A stretch of DNA of 64,000 nt from Roseivirga sp. (GCA_029262895.1 JAJCYM010000045.1:1-64000); one strand, 5' to 3'. Shown: positions 44,211 to 53,540, counted from the stretch's first letter. Numbers and translations: made by a program. The notes: generated from the sequence alone by a model not told the origin.

Positions 44211-44888
44211 CTACAATAGTCGGTCAAACGTATGGTTTGGGTTTCTGGCCAGTGAGTTATTTTCGTTCAGTAAATCTTGTAAGGTCTTTTGAAGAAATAG
44301 TGTGCGTTCTTCTAATGATTGTGAGGCTTTTGGGAACTTGCATTTTTCCCCGACAGCCAGGAACAGCTGAGGTTTGGGTGTAAATTTTAAGTGGGGGGTG
44401 ATGGCGACCGGAACAAATTCCACTTCTGGACACTTAAGAGAAATCCAGGCCAAACCATTTTTGAATTCGAGCTCTTTATCATAGCCACCATTAACCTTTC
44501 CCTCAGGATACATGTACAAACCCACTCCAGGTTCACGTAGCTTGCTGACGAGATATCTCAAGTACTCCGTTTTGCTGGGATCTCCACTCATTGGAACACC
44601 TCCTAATCGGGATAATATCGGACGTCTTTGCAATATTCTTTCGTCTCCCAAATAGAGCGCCTGCTGTTTGAAGACCAGTTCGTTCAAGAGTAAGCAAATG
44701 ATTGGATCCCACCATAAGCCATGATTCATAAAATACACAGTACTCTTGGAGTCATCTGGTGCATACTTTTCGGAAAGCCATACATGCCGAAAATGTCTGG
44801 AGAAATAGAACTTATTAATCTTGTTTGCGACCCAGGTTAGGGCCTTACTGTGGTGTGGAACAACAAAGTCTAGTGCTTGCTTTTTCAT
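44211..44888 (-). CDS. PlsC-family lysophospholipid/acyl acyltransferase
   Basis: 225 residues with the acyltransferase motif His56-x4-Asp61 (NHGLWWD) and the glycerophosphate-site motif YPEGKVN (about 138-144), typical of the PlsC family. It transfers acyl groups from ACP or CoA to a hydroxyl. In this cluster it may esterify the special acyl chain to a sugar or glycerol. Its start overlaps the methyltransferase gene at 44885 by 4 bp. Two basic residues at the start (MKKQALDF) precede no clear anchor. Confidence 0.88.
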   Translation of the reverse strand: MKKQALDFVVPHHSKALTWVANKINKFYFSRHFRHVWLSEKYAPDDSKSTVYFMNHGLWWDPIICLLLNELVFKQQALYLGDERILQRRPILSRLGGVPMSGDPSKTEYLRYLVSKLREPGVGLYMYPEGKVNGGYDKELEFKNGLAWISLKCPEVEFVPVAITPHLKFTPKPQLFLAVGEKCKFPKASQSLEERTLFLQKTLQDLLNENNSLARNPNHTFDRLL

Positions 44889-45583
44889 TGGTCCTTCTCT
44901 CGCAACTTACGTTGAATATTAGACCGAATCAAGGTCCGAACCTTCGAAGGAGCTTCAAAACCCCATTCTGGTTCATCAGCTGAATAAAACCAACGGTGCA
45001 TTCCATCATTGTTTCTCTCATGTGCCGGAACAACCTTGAAATCGAAAGTGCCCTCCCAGTAAAACCGTACATTTCGCATAGCCTTTACCTCTGGCAAATG
45101 CCAAAAATTCTTGAACAGGATATCATCACTTAATGAGAAAATTTCTGTGCCAATCAGGTTGACTTGGTCCAACTGGGTTTTCTCCTTAAAGGTCAGGCAA
45201 TTCTCATCCAGCGTGACCAGCCATTTGTGATCCTCAGACTCCCAAAGAATTTCAATCCAGGCACGCGGACATTCTATGTATCCGCGTTTACCTACACGCA
45301 TTATCTCCTGGCAGGCCTTGGCTGGGTCGGTTACATGCTCGAGTACGTGAGTGCAAAAAATGAAATCGAAGGATTTGTCATCAAACGGTAACGCCATAAC
45401 CGATGCTTCGGTAAATGGGCGCGGATCTCCTGCATTCTTAAGTGATTCCTTACAAAAATCAACGTCTACATCTCCAAGATGAGTGGCCAAAGGGAAAGGC
45501 TTGGCCCCACATCCAATATCAAGTACTGCATCTTTCGTGGAGATTTTATAGTAGTCTCTTAAACCCTTCTTTTTGGAATTCAT
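44885..45583 (-). CDS. Class I SAM-dependent methyltransferase
   Basis: 232 residues. Motif I DIGCGAKPFPLATHLGDVDVD and FDFIFCTHVLEHVTDPAKACQEIMRVGKRGYIECPRAW are the standard Methyltransf_11 core (about 18-120). The C-terminal 100 residues are likely the acceptor-specific cap. Target unknown. First of a two-gene overlap with the PlsC acyltransferase and 96 bp downstream of the glycosyltransferase-like gene. Confidence 0.9.
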   Translation of the reverse strand: MNSKKKGLRDYYKISTKDAVLDIGCGAKPFPLATHLGDVDVDFCKESLKNAGDPRPFTEASVMALPFDDKSFDFIFCTHVLEHVTDPAKACQEIMRVGKRGYIECPRAWIEILWESEDHKWLVTLDENCLTFKEKTQLDQVNLIGTEIFSLSDDILFKNFWHLPEVKAMRNVRFYWEGTFDFKVVPAHERNNDGMHRWFYSADEPEWGFEAPSKVRTLIRSNIQRKLREKDQ

Positions 45584-45679
45584 ATACCGTCAATCAATTG
45601 AAAACTATTGCAGTGAGTTGGTTCATACATGTTTGATGGCTTGACCAGGCCACTTGTCATTTTGTAAATACCCTATGTT

Positions 45680-47392
45680 TCAAACACTACTCCGTTGAGG
45701 TGCTTTTCTTGCTTTAGCTGACTTTTTCTTTTCTTTTTTTGTGCTGCACAAAAGATACAACAACTTATAAAATTCAGAGCTGGTCCAGGCAAATAAGAAG
45801 GGGTACAAACCACCAGAATCCACTGGATCTGACCTGTCGGCTGCTGCTAGTTGTGACCACTTAAACAACCACTGTCTGGCTTGCCATAAATAAGGAAACT
45901 CCTTGTCGATGTTTTGTAAAAGGCTGTTGAGAGTTCCAACAATATTCTGCACTGCGTTCTCATCAAAACAGTCAGCCTTTGCGTATTCACCAGCTGCAAC
46001 AACTTTTTGCATAGCCTCATTTCCAGGCTGAACTTTTCTCATGGTCTGAATCACATTACCCATCAATTCAGGGAGATGGCTTTCAACCGTTTTAAGAGTT
46101 ACATAAAATGTCCATGGACTTGGTACCCAAAATTCATAGTTTTCTTTATAGGCAATCACAAATGTAGGTAGACCGAATAAAGGGAGCAGGTGAGCCGTGA
46201 AGGTGTCTAAAGTTATACAACAATCGAAGTCCGCAACCTGACTAAGAATTGCATCAATGGCGTTTTGTGGGTTAACCTCTGAACCGTCTGGATGAGCAAG
46301 TACCTTAGCTTGCATTTCCGGATTGTACGTCTTCATGTGCTTGAGTATTCCTGCCACGTAATCCTGGGTTAGCTTATCCAATCCGGGAAAGACAATTAAT
46401 TCGAGCACTACCCCGCGCGGGGCCTTCTTTTTTATTTCAAGAACAAGCTGGGCCCAATGCTCAGGGGTGTAGGGAAGCTCCTTTGATGAGAAGGTATTCA
46501 GGAAGACCTTAAAAGTCGATTTGGTATCCGTGTTGTTCTGATAATCGACAACCGGTTTCCACAGCGCATTGTGAAGTTTGACGCCAAGCAGGTCACCGGA
46601 CAAGGCGTCTACATAAGAGTAATTGTTTCTATAAGTCAGCGCGTTGAATACCTTTACCTTATACCAGGGCGAATTCTGCTCATTCATTGAAACTTTCCAC
46701 CTGCCCATTGCCAACTCAAGAACATCCCTGTTCGGTTTGGGCGGCACTAGTTTTTTGTGGAGATCAAACGATTCAAAATCTGCATAAAACACAAGTTCTG
46801 ATTGTTGATATTCCTCTTCGCTTGTGACCTTGGCCATGTCCTCAAATGGACGCATTGGCTCACCCCTGAATTCAATCTCCTTAACCCCGGGAATTAGCTT
46901 CTTCCAAATATCCGGATACAAGCTGTACACGATAATCTCTGCATCGGGGCAATGATTTTTCAAGGCGCTAAAAAACTGGAAAAAAGTTATCTGGTCTCCC
47001 AAGCCTGAGGCAGGGCCAAAAATTGCCGTAATGCGCGAGTAATCAGTACTCAATTCGCTCAAACTTCCTTGAATAGTTGGTTTTGAATCTGCCTCACTCA
47101 GTCGCTCTTTGAGCTTATCAACAAGGTCCAGAATTCTGGGAGAAATCTGGGTATGGTTTGTCACCGCCTGTTCATCAATAAGCCCAATCAAGGTGGCTAT
47201 ATCATTTCGATTGATGTTTTGTGGAATGGGTGTCCTTTTTAAGGCGACTGCCAATTTGCGCGATGCCCCGAAAAGTACGTCAAGAAATTCTCTGTTGCCT
47301 TCACTAAACGGACGAATCCCAATGACTCCCTGGTAAGCCCAAAGTAGCTCGAGGATTTCCGAAGTTTTAAAAGTTGTCGGGTGGTGCTTCAT
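45680..47392 (-). CDS. Large GT9/heptosyltransferase-like glycosyltransferase
   Basis: 570 residues. The N-terminal 120 residues are helical and not recognised. The central and C-terminal part resembles GT-B family 9 (ADP-heptose transferases): AIFGPASGLGDQITFFQFFSALKNHCPDAEIIVYSLYPD as acceptor-domain entry, and DCCITLDTFTAHLLPLFGLPTFVIAYKENYEFW as the D-T-x-x-x-H-L-x-x-x-x-G-x-P-T donor site. The last 30 residues are strongly basic (KKEKKKSAKARKAPQR). The sugar is unknown. Its start overlaps the NTF2-like gene by 4 bp. Confidence 0.65.
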   Translation of the reverse strand: MKHHPTTFKTSEILELLWAYQGVIGIRPFSEGNREFLDVLFGASRKLAVALKRTPIPQNINRNDIATLIGLIDEQAVTNHTQISPRILDLVDKLKERLSEADSKPTIQGSLSELSTDYSRITAIFGPASGLGDQITFFQFFSALKNHCPDAEIIVYSLYPDIWKKLIPGVKEIEFRGEPMRPFEDMAKVTSEEEYQQSELVFYADFESFDLHKKLVPPKPNRDVLELAMGRWKVSMNEQNSPWYKVKVFNALTYRNNYSYVDALSGDLLGVKLHNALWKPVVDYQNNTDTKSTFKVFLNTFSSKELPYTPEHWAQLVLEIKKKAPRGVVLELIVFPGLDKLTQDYVAGILKHMKTYNPEMQAKVLAHPDGSEVNPQNAIDAILSQVADFDCCITLDTFTAHLLPLFGLPTFVIAYKENYEFWVPSPWTFYVTLKTVESHLPELMGNVIQTMRKVQPGNEAMQKVVAAGEYAKADCFDENAVQNIVGTLNSLLQNIDKEFPYLWQARQWLFKWSQLAAADRSDPVDSGGLYPFLFAWTSSEFYKLLYLLCSTKKEKKKSAKARKAPQRSSV

Positions 47393-47895
47393 ACTTTAAA
47401 TCTATAGACATCTCCTTCCCCTTCAACCGAACTCAATTGAGTTGGCAGGAATCCAAAGTTCTGACCTTTTCCCATTCCTAATACCTGCATAATGGATGAG
47501 GGAACTGCGGCAATGGTTAATCCAGTTACCTTCCATGGCTCCATAGGGTCAGGTTTAATGAGTTCAAACGTAATTAATCCATGCTTTGTGTTTTCTTCCC
47601 AGGACTCCGTATCAATCCAGTTGGCTTGAACAGTTTGGCTAATAAATCCTTTTGAATCATTGACTTCGCAATCTTCGATCGAGTCAAATCGGAGGTTCGG
47701 TCGTTGATATTCTTGAACCCAGGTCTCAGCCCTTTCCAGGAATTCTTCTCGACTTAGGAATCGGCCGTTCAAATTCAACTGTGAATCTGAGACTAAGAGT
47801 GAGTGCAAGGTCCCCACATCTCCCATTTCTACGCAATGCTTAAATCGCATGACGACATCTGTGAGTTCAATTAAAGTATGCTCTGAAAGATCCAT
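47389..47895 (-). CDS. NTF2-like protein, cluster paralogue A
   Basis: 168 residues, no signal peptide, predicted NTF2-like alpha+beta cone (MRFKHCVEMGDVGTLHSLLVSDSQLNLNGRFLSREEFLERAETWVQEYQRPNLRFDSIEDCEV). It aligns with the product at 54771-55295 at many positions (for example N-GRF-L/Y-REEF-LE-A and F-SIE-EV). NTF2-like proteins include cyclases and isomerases acting on polyketides (SnoaL) but also non-catalytic scaffolds; no catalytic residues can be singled out. Overlaps the GT9-like gene by 4 bp. Confidence 0.65.
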   Translation of the reverse strand: MDLSEHTLIELTDVVMRFKHCVEMGDVGTLHSLLVSDSQLNLNGRFLSREEFLERAETWVQEYQRPNLRFDSIEDCEVNDSKGFISQTVQANWIDTESWEENTKHGLITFELIKPDPMEPWKVTGLTIAAVPSSIMQVLGMGKGQNFGFLPTQLSSVEGEGDVYRFKV

Positions 47896-47906
47896 GTATT
47901 ATATAA

Positions 47907-48593
47907 CTATAGTTGGATAATGGCGATTCCTGATGGTGATGGAACAACTCGCATCATTGTCTTGGGATAATGTCTTCGAAACTCATCTACGGCATTGCGC
48001 ACGTCTGGAATTCCGAGATAATCATGAACGAGAATAATTCCGGGACCATCCTTGGCCATTAGAGTTACCCCATACATAAGATCAAGAAAACAACCCCAAT
48101 GCGTGTGATCCCCGTCTATTATATAGAGGTCAAATTCAGCCTCTGCTCCAGCTGCTTGCAGTTGCCAATGCGGGGCAGGAATCAGGTCAATTCTGGTGGC
48201 ATCAAGTGGAATCGTGGAATAGCCTCTGATGAATTTTACGTAGGGAGCTAGTCGGGATGATCCAATGACATTTCTAGCCGCATCAACTGGATTGTCTACA
48301 CGAAAATACTCGGGTGGCTCCGGGTCGATTGTGTACAGCATACCTTTTGAGGTTTCTTCTAAACCTATCGCTACAGCCACAGAACTTGTTCCAAGGAAGG
48401 TACCTGTTTGGAGAACATTTCTTGGACGGAAATAGGAGGTTGCTCTGTAAATGGTGGTTAGTAATGTCCGAAGATCTGGGTCCTTGAGTGATATGGGCCA
48501 CTTGCCTTCATAGAGGGAATAGATTTCGGCCAGTAACTTCTCGCTGGGATCATCCAGCGATGAGCAGTATTCTTGAAATTCTTTTATGTCCAT
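47907..48593 (-). CDS. SAM-dependent methyltransferase (Methyltransf_24-like)
   Basis: 228 residues with motif I-like VLQTGTFLGTSSVAVAIGLEETSKGMLYTIDPEPP (about 60-95) and DLYIIDGDHTHWGCFLDLMYGVTLMAKDGPGIILVHDYLG (about 150-190), the D-G-D-H pattern of the Methyltransf_24/TylF-related group, which often acts on sugars of secondary metabolites. 11 bp before the NTF2-like gene and 2 bp after the FkbM gene, so part of one leftward operon. Confidence 0.85.
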   Translation of the reverse strand: MDIKEFQEYCSSLDDPSEKLLAEIYSLYEGKWPISLKDPDLRTLLTTIYRATSYFRPRNVLQTGTFLGTSSVAVAIGLEETSKGMLYTIDPEPPEYFRVDNPVDAARNVIGSSRLAPYVKFIRGYSTIPLDATRIDLIPAPHWQLQAAGAEAEFDLYIIDGDHTHWGCFLDLMYGVTLMAKDGPGIILVHDYLGIPDVRNAVDEFRRHYPKTMMRVVPSPSGIAIIQL

Positions 48594-48595
48594 AT

Positions 48596-49234
48596 TTAAT
48601 TAAAAATTCGTTTGTACCATGGAGTCACAAAATTAGGATTCTGAAAGAAAAGATTTCCTGGCGTTTCATCGTATACATCAAATCCTATTTCTTCCATTGC
48701 CTTAAGGGTTGCTTCTCTGGTTGTTGCATTAAACTCACAGCAAACCAAGTTAACATTATAGGTATCCCAATCCATGCTTTGTAATACTTCTATGTCGATG
48801 CCTTCAGCATCAACTGAGAGAAAGTCAATTGTTCGAGGATGCCCCACTTCTGGTAAAAGACTAGCCAAAGGCCAGCATTCTACTTCGGTTTCTTCTTCAT
48901 AATCAAATCCAAAATCTGAACTCGCTTGTTTTGCAAAATCATGGCTCAAGGTAGACCAATATCCTGCAAGATACATGGTAAGCTGTCCACGGGATTTTGC
49001 GATGGCCACCTCTTTCACCTTTACGCGTTTGTTTTTCCTATAGATCACCCTTAAATGGTTAGCAAATCCCGGGTGGGGCTCAACTAGAAGAGCCGACCAT
49101 CCAAGGTTATTGATCAGGTAATCAGAGTTGGAACCATCGATTCCGTCTGCCGCCCCAACGTCTACCATGCAACCGCCTTTCTTCTTTCCAAAAAAGCGTT
49201 TTATTATTTGATCTTCTCCGTATTGACTGGGCAT
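48596..49234 (-). CDS. FkbM-family methyltransferase
   Basis: 212 residues: QYGEDQII, MVDVGAADGIDGSNSDYLINNLGWSALLVEPHPGFANHLR (motif I and II) and RTIDFLSVDAEGIDIEVLQSMDWD (the FkbM signature D-x-E-G-x-D-x-x-V-L). FkbM enzymes methylate hydroxyls in polyketides and glycans. First gene of the leftward block FkbM-Methyltransf_24-NTF2-GT9. A 178-bp A/T-rich spacer separates it from the divergent gene at 49413. Confidence 0.92.
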   Translation of the reverse strand: MPSQYGEDQIIKRFFGKKKGGCMVDVGAADGIDGSNSDYLINNLGWSALLVEPHPGFANHLRVIYRKNKRVKVKEVAIAKSRGQLTMYLAGYWSTLSHDFAKQASSDFGFDYEEETEVECWPLASLLPEVGHPRTIDFLSVDAEGIDIEVLQSMDWDTYNVNLVCCEFNATTREATLKAMEEIGFDVYDETPGNLFFQNPNFVTPWYKRIFN

Positions 49235-49412
49235 TATTTACCTGTTAATTAAAATTTAGGTTAAAATCCATAAGTCATGCTCTAACATAATAATTTTAAT
49301 TGAGTGTTGAATGGACAAGCCATAATAATAAATAGATTTCAAAGATGAATAAAATTTTTAAATATGATTTAAAATGGCTTATCTTTAATAATAGACTTAA
49401 ATAAGTAAAGAC

Positions 49413-49781
49413 ATGTACGATAATTTTGACAATTTTTTCTCCGCTCTGGGTAGTGCGGACAAAGCAGAAAGCAATTATAGTTTAACAGGAAACTGGGAAA
49501 ATGGTCCGGGGTCGATCGTTGGAGTCACTATGAATTTGACTCAGACAGGAACAAATGTAACCGGAAATGGAGAATTATTTAATCCAAAAAGCCCGGCTCA
49601 GAAAACTCCATTCACAACAATGGGGACAAATGCCACAAACGGAGGTGTGAATCTTTCTATTGAGATTAATGCTTCACACATTTACAATTTTCAGGGCCAC
49701 TTCACGGATCCGAATACTGTAACAGGAACTGTTACTTTAGCTCCGGGTCATACATTTCCTCTCACTCTGGTAAGAACCTAG
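49413..49781 (+). CDS. Small lipocalin-like beta protein, unknown function
   Basis: 122 residues, no signal peptide. After a 25-residue polar leader (MYDNFDNFFSALGSADKAESNYS), the remainder alternates strands and Thr/Asn/Gly turns (LTGNWENGPGSIVGVTMNLTQTGTNVTGNGELFNP...), which looks like a small beta-barrel or sandwich. I do not recognise a family. It stands alone downstream of an A/T-rich promoter region and before another small unknown gene in the biosynthetic cluster. Confidence 0.6.
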   Translation: MYDNFDNFFSALGSADKAESNYSLTGNWENGPGSIVGVTMNLTQTGTNVTGNGELFNPKSPAQKTPFTTMGTNATNGGVNLSIEINASHIYNFQGHFTDPNTVTGTVTLAPGHTFPLTLVRT

Positions 49782-49863
49782 TCAGTAACAATTGATAATT
49801 GTTACTGACTTCGGAGTTTGTCATGGGTCACGAATGCGCATAACTATTACTTTGAAGTAGTTT

Positions 49864-50340
49864 ATGGGATTTGCTGTGCCAAATGCTAAACAGGAAGAGC
49901 TAATAGCTCGATTGCAGAAACTTCCCTTACAAGAGATAGTTAGGTTTGCTGCACTCTCGGCAGAAAAAGTTAGTGACTCTTTTGACACATGGTCTGGTGC
50001 ATCTGAGCATCAGCGAATGGTTGTAAGAAAAGCGGTGGAGCATGCTCATCAATTTAGTCTTGATGGCCAATATCATGATTGGTTCACTGCTATTGCAAAT
50101 GCTGCTAGTATTGCAGGATCGCAGGCATTATTAAACTCCGCTCCTTTAGCGGCATCAGCTGCCTTTGCCGCAGCTGATGCACTTTTTTGTACCTACGCTC
50201 CAAACCCTGAGCAATATGCATCGGATGCTTTTCAGGCCACTGGAGCTCATAGTTTTGAAGAAGATTTAGCCAAAATTGAAACGATGATTGTCCATGATAC
50301 TGAACATCCGATTGAATCCAAGTCCTGGCTGATCTATTAA
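49864..50340 (+). CDS. Small helical protein, unknown function
   Basis: 158 residues, soluble, largely helical and alanine-rich (SIAGSQALLNSAPLAASAAFAAADALFC). One cysteine. I do not recognise a family. The start is the ATG at 49864, just after a short upstream in-frame gap. Sits between the small beta protein (82-bp gap) and the enoyl-reductase-like gene (124-bp gap), all rightward. Confidence 0.55.
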   Translation: MGFAVPNAKQEELIARLQKLPLQEIVRFAALSAEKVSDSFDTWSGASEHQRMVVRKAVEHAHQFSLDGQYHDWFTAIANAASIAGSQALLNSAPLAASAAFAAADALFCTYAPNPEQYASDAFQATGAHSFEEDLAKIETMIVHDTEHPIESKSWLIY

Positions 50341-50464
50341 AATCAATTGATTTATTTAGTGTTTTGGTCGCTTCAACAATCGAAGCGTTGATGATTCACC
50401 CAAAATTTATTCTTAGTTTAACTTTTCACTACAGGTCTTGAAATCGATATGAATAGCATACTGA

Positions 50465-51232
50465 ATGGAAGCAAACCTTAACGACAAAGTAGTTTTAATC
50501 ACTGGAGGCTCCAAAGGTATTGGAAAGGCCATTGCGTTGCGGTTGGCCCTTATGAAACCGGCTCACGTAATTGTTTCCTACTGCCTGGATCAAGAGGCGG
50601 CTCGCAAAACGGTCTCAGAATTATTGGAGTTAGGGGTTAATGCCTCAGAGATTCGTGTTGACTTGGGCCGACCCGAACTGCTTCAGAAAATGTTTGATGA
50701 GATAGAAGAGACTCATGGCCGCTTGGATGTTTTTGTAAGCAATGCCGCCAGAGCGACCTTCAAACCAAGCACTGAAGTTAAATACAGGGAGTGGTCTAGA
50801 ATGATTGACCTCAATGCAAGTGCCTTCTTGTTGGGTTCTCAACGGGCCGCGAAGCTTATGGAGATTAATGGTGGAGGAAGGATTATTGGGCTCAGCAGTT
50901 TGGGCTCGCGTTTCTATACGCCAGGGTATATGGGGCTCGGAGCAGCCAAAGCCGCAATAGAAGCCATGACCAGATATTTTGCAGTTGAATTCGCTTCGAT
51001 AGGAATCAACGTGAACACGGTGTGCGGTGGTTTTATAGATACGCCAAGCACCAGATTGCTACCTGATTTTGATGAGGTGGTTGATGCACTTGCAGAACGG
51101 ACTCCGGCTAAGAGGGTAGGCACTCCTGAAGACATGGCGGGCATAGTGGCGTTTTTGTGTAGCCCGGAATCAGATTGGATAAGAGGACAAACATTGGTGG
51201 CCGATGGCGGCCTATCACTTTTGGTTGGTTAG
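50465..51232 (+). CDS. FabL-like enoyl-ACP reductase (short-chain dehydrogenase family)
   Basis: 255 residues with the NAD(P) loop TGGSKGIG (13-20) and the active-site pair Tyr155-x6-Lys162 (YMGLGAAK). The six-residue spacing is that of enoyl-ACP reductases (FabI/FabL), not the YxxxK of ketoreductases. The segment after it (ALTRYFAVEF-like, NVNTVCGGFIDTP) also fits FabL. It would reduce the double bond made by the FabZ-like enzyme. The next gene, FabG-like, starts 4 bp after its stop. A specialised ketoreductase is the alternative reading. Confidence 0.8.
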   Translation: MEANLNDKVVLITGGSKGIGKAIALRLALMKPAHVIVSYCLDQEAARKTVSELLELGVNASEIRVDLGRPELLQKMFDEIEETHGRLDVFVSNAARATFKPSTEVKYREWSRMIDLNASAFLLGSQRAAKLMEINGGGRIIGLSSLGSRFYTPGYMGLGAAKAAIEAMTRYFAVEFASIGINVNTVCGGFIDTPSTRLLPDFDEVVDALAERTPAKRVGTPEDMAGIVAFLCSPESDWIRGQTLVADGGLSLLVG

Positions 51233-51236
51233 CATT

Positions 51237-51989
51237 ATGGGAATTTTGAAAGATCAGGTAGCTCTGGTTACTGGAGCGTCAAGAGGAATTGGTAGGGCGA
51301 TAGCCCTTGAGTTTGCCAGGGAGGGAGCTTCAGTGCTGGTGAATTATAATAACTCAAAGGAATTGGCAGAATCCCTCGTTCAGGAAATTGAAGATTTAGG
51401 AGGCAAAGCTGCGTGTTTTCAGGCGGATGTAGCACAGGAGGAACAGGTCGATGAAATGGTGGCTTTTACCATTTCCGAGCTGGGAAAAATTGATATTCTC
51501 GTCTGTAATGCCGGTGTAGTTAAGGACCAGTTAATGGGTTTTATGAATTTGGACGAATGGGAGCAGGTTGTCAAAACCAATCTTACCGGCACCTTCGTTA
51601 CGATGAAAGCCTGTCTCCGCCATATGATGAGAAATAAGAAAGGTTCGATCATCAACATTTCATCAATTGCCGCTACCCGTGGTGGTCGAGGGCATGCCAA
51701 TTACGCAGCCTCAAAAGGGGGAATCAACTCCTTAACAATTTCAGCCGCAATTGAACTTGCTCCAAAACGCATTCGTGTGAATGCGATTGCTCCGGGAGTC
51801 ATTGATACAGATATGACCGAGCGTGTGCAAAATTTAGCCAAAGAAGAGATCCTTCAGAATATTCCACTGAAGCAAATAGGTGTTCCTCAAGATGTTGCAA
51901 ATCTTGCGGCATTCCTGGCCTCAGAAAAAGCGAGCTATATTACCGGAGAGATTATCAATGTGAATGGTGGAATGGGCTTAGGTAGCTAA
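51237..51989 (+). CDS. FabG-like 3-oxoacyl-ACP reductase
   Basis: 250 residues from the ATG at 51237, which follows the previous stop by 4 bp (a start 11 codons earlier would overlap it). NADP loop TGASRGIG (12-19), catalytic Ser142, Tyr156 and Lys160 (NYAASKGG), and the FabG C terminus with YITGEIINVNGG. Reduces the 3-keto group during chain extension. With the KS pair, FabZ-like and FabL-like genes it completes a private fatty-acid synthase. The end overlaps the convergent glycosyltransferase gene by 4 bp. Confidence 0.92.
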   Translation: MGILKDQVALVTGASRGIGRAIALEFAREGASVLVNYNNSKELAESLVQEIEDLGGKAACFQADVAQEEQVDEMVAFTISELGKIDILVCNAGVVKDQLMGFMNLDEWEQVVKTNLTGTFVTMKACLRHMMRNKKGSIINISSIAATRGGRGHANYAASKGGINSLTISAAIELAPKRIRVNAIAPGVIDTDMTERVQNLAKEEILQNIPLKQIGVPQDVANLAAFLASEKASYITGEIINVNGGMGLGS

Positions 51990-53104
51990 TCTTGTTGCAA
52001 TTCCTGTTCGGAATCAATATTTGATTCCACTAGCGTGTATATATCTTCCAAATGTTTAGCCGCGTATTCTACGGGCTGCTTGATCTTGAGCACCTGCTCA
52101 ACCCATGGCATTTGCGGCTTTTCATCTAGCCAGCTGTTGGCATGTTCCAACAGACTGCTCCAATCGTCTGTCTCGCTTGGGAAGTATTCAGCATAGGGCC
52201 GCATATGTTCAGATAGCAAAACAGGAGGAACTCCGCCCTGAGCATCATAAATTAATACTGGTGTGCCCTGCGCAAGGCATTCTACAATTTGCTGAAAACC
52301 ACTTTTGCAAACCACTATTTTAGAATTGGCCAGATATCCACTCAACTTTGCTTCTGAGGGCATGCCTTCATAGGTGAGGTTCAGCCCTTTGGCCGTTTGT
52401 TTTATTTTAGAAATTCTTTTTTGCAGTCTGCTGGAGTAAATCAATCTTCCACAAGTGTTTTCAGGGAGTTTCCTGAGTACCTCCAAGCCCAGCAATGCCA
52501 CGTTTACATCATAACCAAGGATGGTAATATCTACCTTCTCATCAGTCTTGGCTAGGGATGCCGGTTGCACTAATGGTGGCACTAAAACAGCGTTTTCAGC
52601 AATTTTTCCATAGCTATTTTCCAGCGGCAGTCCGAGCAGTATCCAATGTGCAATCCAAGGGTATTCTTTTTCGAAATGAGCCAGTTGATATTCGTTGTAA
52701 TAGTTTTCTATGCAGACTTGTGGAATTCCCTTTCTGAAGGCTTTTAAGGATATCAAACGCATCATTCCACTCAGGGGAGATTCACCCAACACCAGTAGAT
52801 CAGGCTGTACCTTATCCAGAAGATAGTTTGTTCTGTTCCGGCCAGAAGTCACTCGAAGTGAGAATAGAAATAATTCTATCATGCTTCTATCGGGTCTGTC
52901 AATATCATGGACTTGGATTTTAGGCATTACTTGTTTTACCAATGGGTCTTCGAGCGGAAGCACGCCCAAATTCACCACATGAGTTTTGATATCGGTTCTG
53001 TCAATATGAGCGATTAACCTAAAACAGCGTTTTAGTACGCCAATGAACGATATCTTACCTTCTTTTTTGGCGAGTTTGCTGTAGGTGACAAACAAAACCT
53101 TCAT
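51986..53104 (-). CDS. GT-B glycosyltransferase
   Basis: 372 residues, two Rossmann-like halves. The N-terminal half starts MKVLFVTYSKLAKKEGKISF and has DLLVLGESPLSGMMRLISLKAF. The C-terminal donor half has YLANSKIVVCKSGFQQIVECLAQGTPVLIYDAQGG, a MurG/GT28-like donor-site pattern (G-x-x-x-x-x-E-x-L-x-x-G-x-P). Sugar and acceptor unknown. Overlaps the FabG-like gene convergently by 4 bp. Confidence 0.75.
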   Translation of the reverse strand: MKVLFVTYSKLAKKEGKISFIGVLKRCFRLIAHIDRTDIKTHVVNLGVLPLEDPLVKQVMPKIQVHDIDRPDRSMIELFLFSLRVTSGRNRTNYLLDKVQPDLLVLGESPLSGMMRLISLKAFRKGIPQVCIENYYNEYQLAHFEKEYPWIAHWILLGLPLENSYGKIAENAVLVPPLVQPASLAKTDEKVDITILGYDVNVALLGLEVLRKLPENTCGRLIYSSRLQKRISKIKQTAKGLNLTYEGMPSEAKLSGYLANSKIVVCKSGFQQIVECLAQGTPVLIYDAQGGVPPVLLSEHMRPYAEYFPSETDDWSSLLEHANSWLDEKPQMPWVEQVLKIKQPVEYAAKHLEDIYTLVESNIDSEQELQQD

Positions 53105-53205
53105 GATTGTATGCTTTAGCGCAAGCTAAAGTAGCATCTTTACAGGATTTTCTATGCGAAAGCAAGGATAAAACGAAAAAAACCAGGCTTTTAGGTACCA
53201 TTGAT
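53105..53205. other. Spacer with small hairpin next to the decayed mobile fragment
   Basis: Contains CTTTAGC-GCAA-GCTAAAG (about 53112-53129), 8 bp upstream of the glycosyltransferase start. No gene is seen. The decayed mobile fragment begins at 53206. Confidence 0.4.
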
Positions 53206-53540
53206 GTAGCCCCTACCGGACTGGTATCGAACCATTTTCAGGAAGATTTGAAACGTCTTTAATACCTCGAAGATATTTACGAATCCTATTTAGAAGCCCA
53301 AAAAGCATCTGAAAATGAAAAATAATGGGAAGACATCAGCGATTCGAAAGGGCTTATCGAAGGCTATGATGCCTGCATGAAGAATGTAAACCTAATTTGG
53401 AAGAAAGACTGTTCCCAATGACATCCCCTGAGTTTCAGATAAACCACAAGGCAGGTATGTTCTTAGGTCGCATTGTAGCAGACAATTTAAAACTGGCCCT
53501 GAGAAGAAACGAGTTCGCAAACTCATCTAGGAAGCCTTAA
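53206..53540 (+). pseudogene. Decayed copy of the mobilisation-module entry segment
   Basis: It repeats the layout at 55938-56325: the repeat end GTAGCCCCTACCGGACT, then TATCGAACCATTTTCAGG. The peptide NHFQEDLKRL is followed by a stop where the intact copy has Tyr, then comes a homologue of the 92-residue protein at 56047 (start 53315) broken by at least one frameshift. Correcting the frame gives LEERLFP...HKAGMFLGR and DNLKLALRRNEF, matching LKEKLFR...NNMGVFLGK and ENLKLAIRRKEL. No MobC or relaxase follows. An old insertion of the same element family. Confidence 0.8.

Noticed and set aside
44533-45391. Short frames antisense or alternate to the acyltransferase and methyltransferase genes
   Set aside because: Shadows of well-supported genes with complete catalytic motifs.
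49413-49781. RiPP precursor peptide
   Set aside because: The 122-residue beta-rich product has no obvious core peptide or double-Gly cleavage site, and no RiPP modifying enzyme is adjacent; the methyltransferases better fit glycolipid tailoring.
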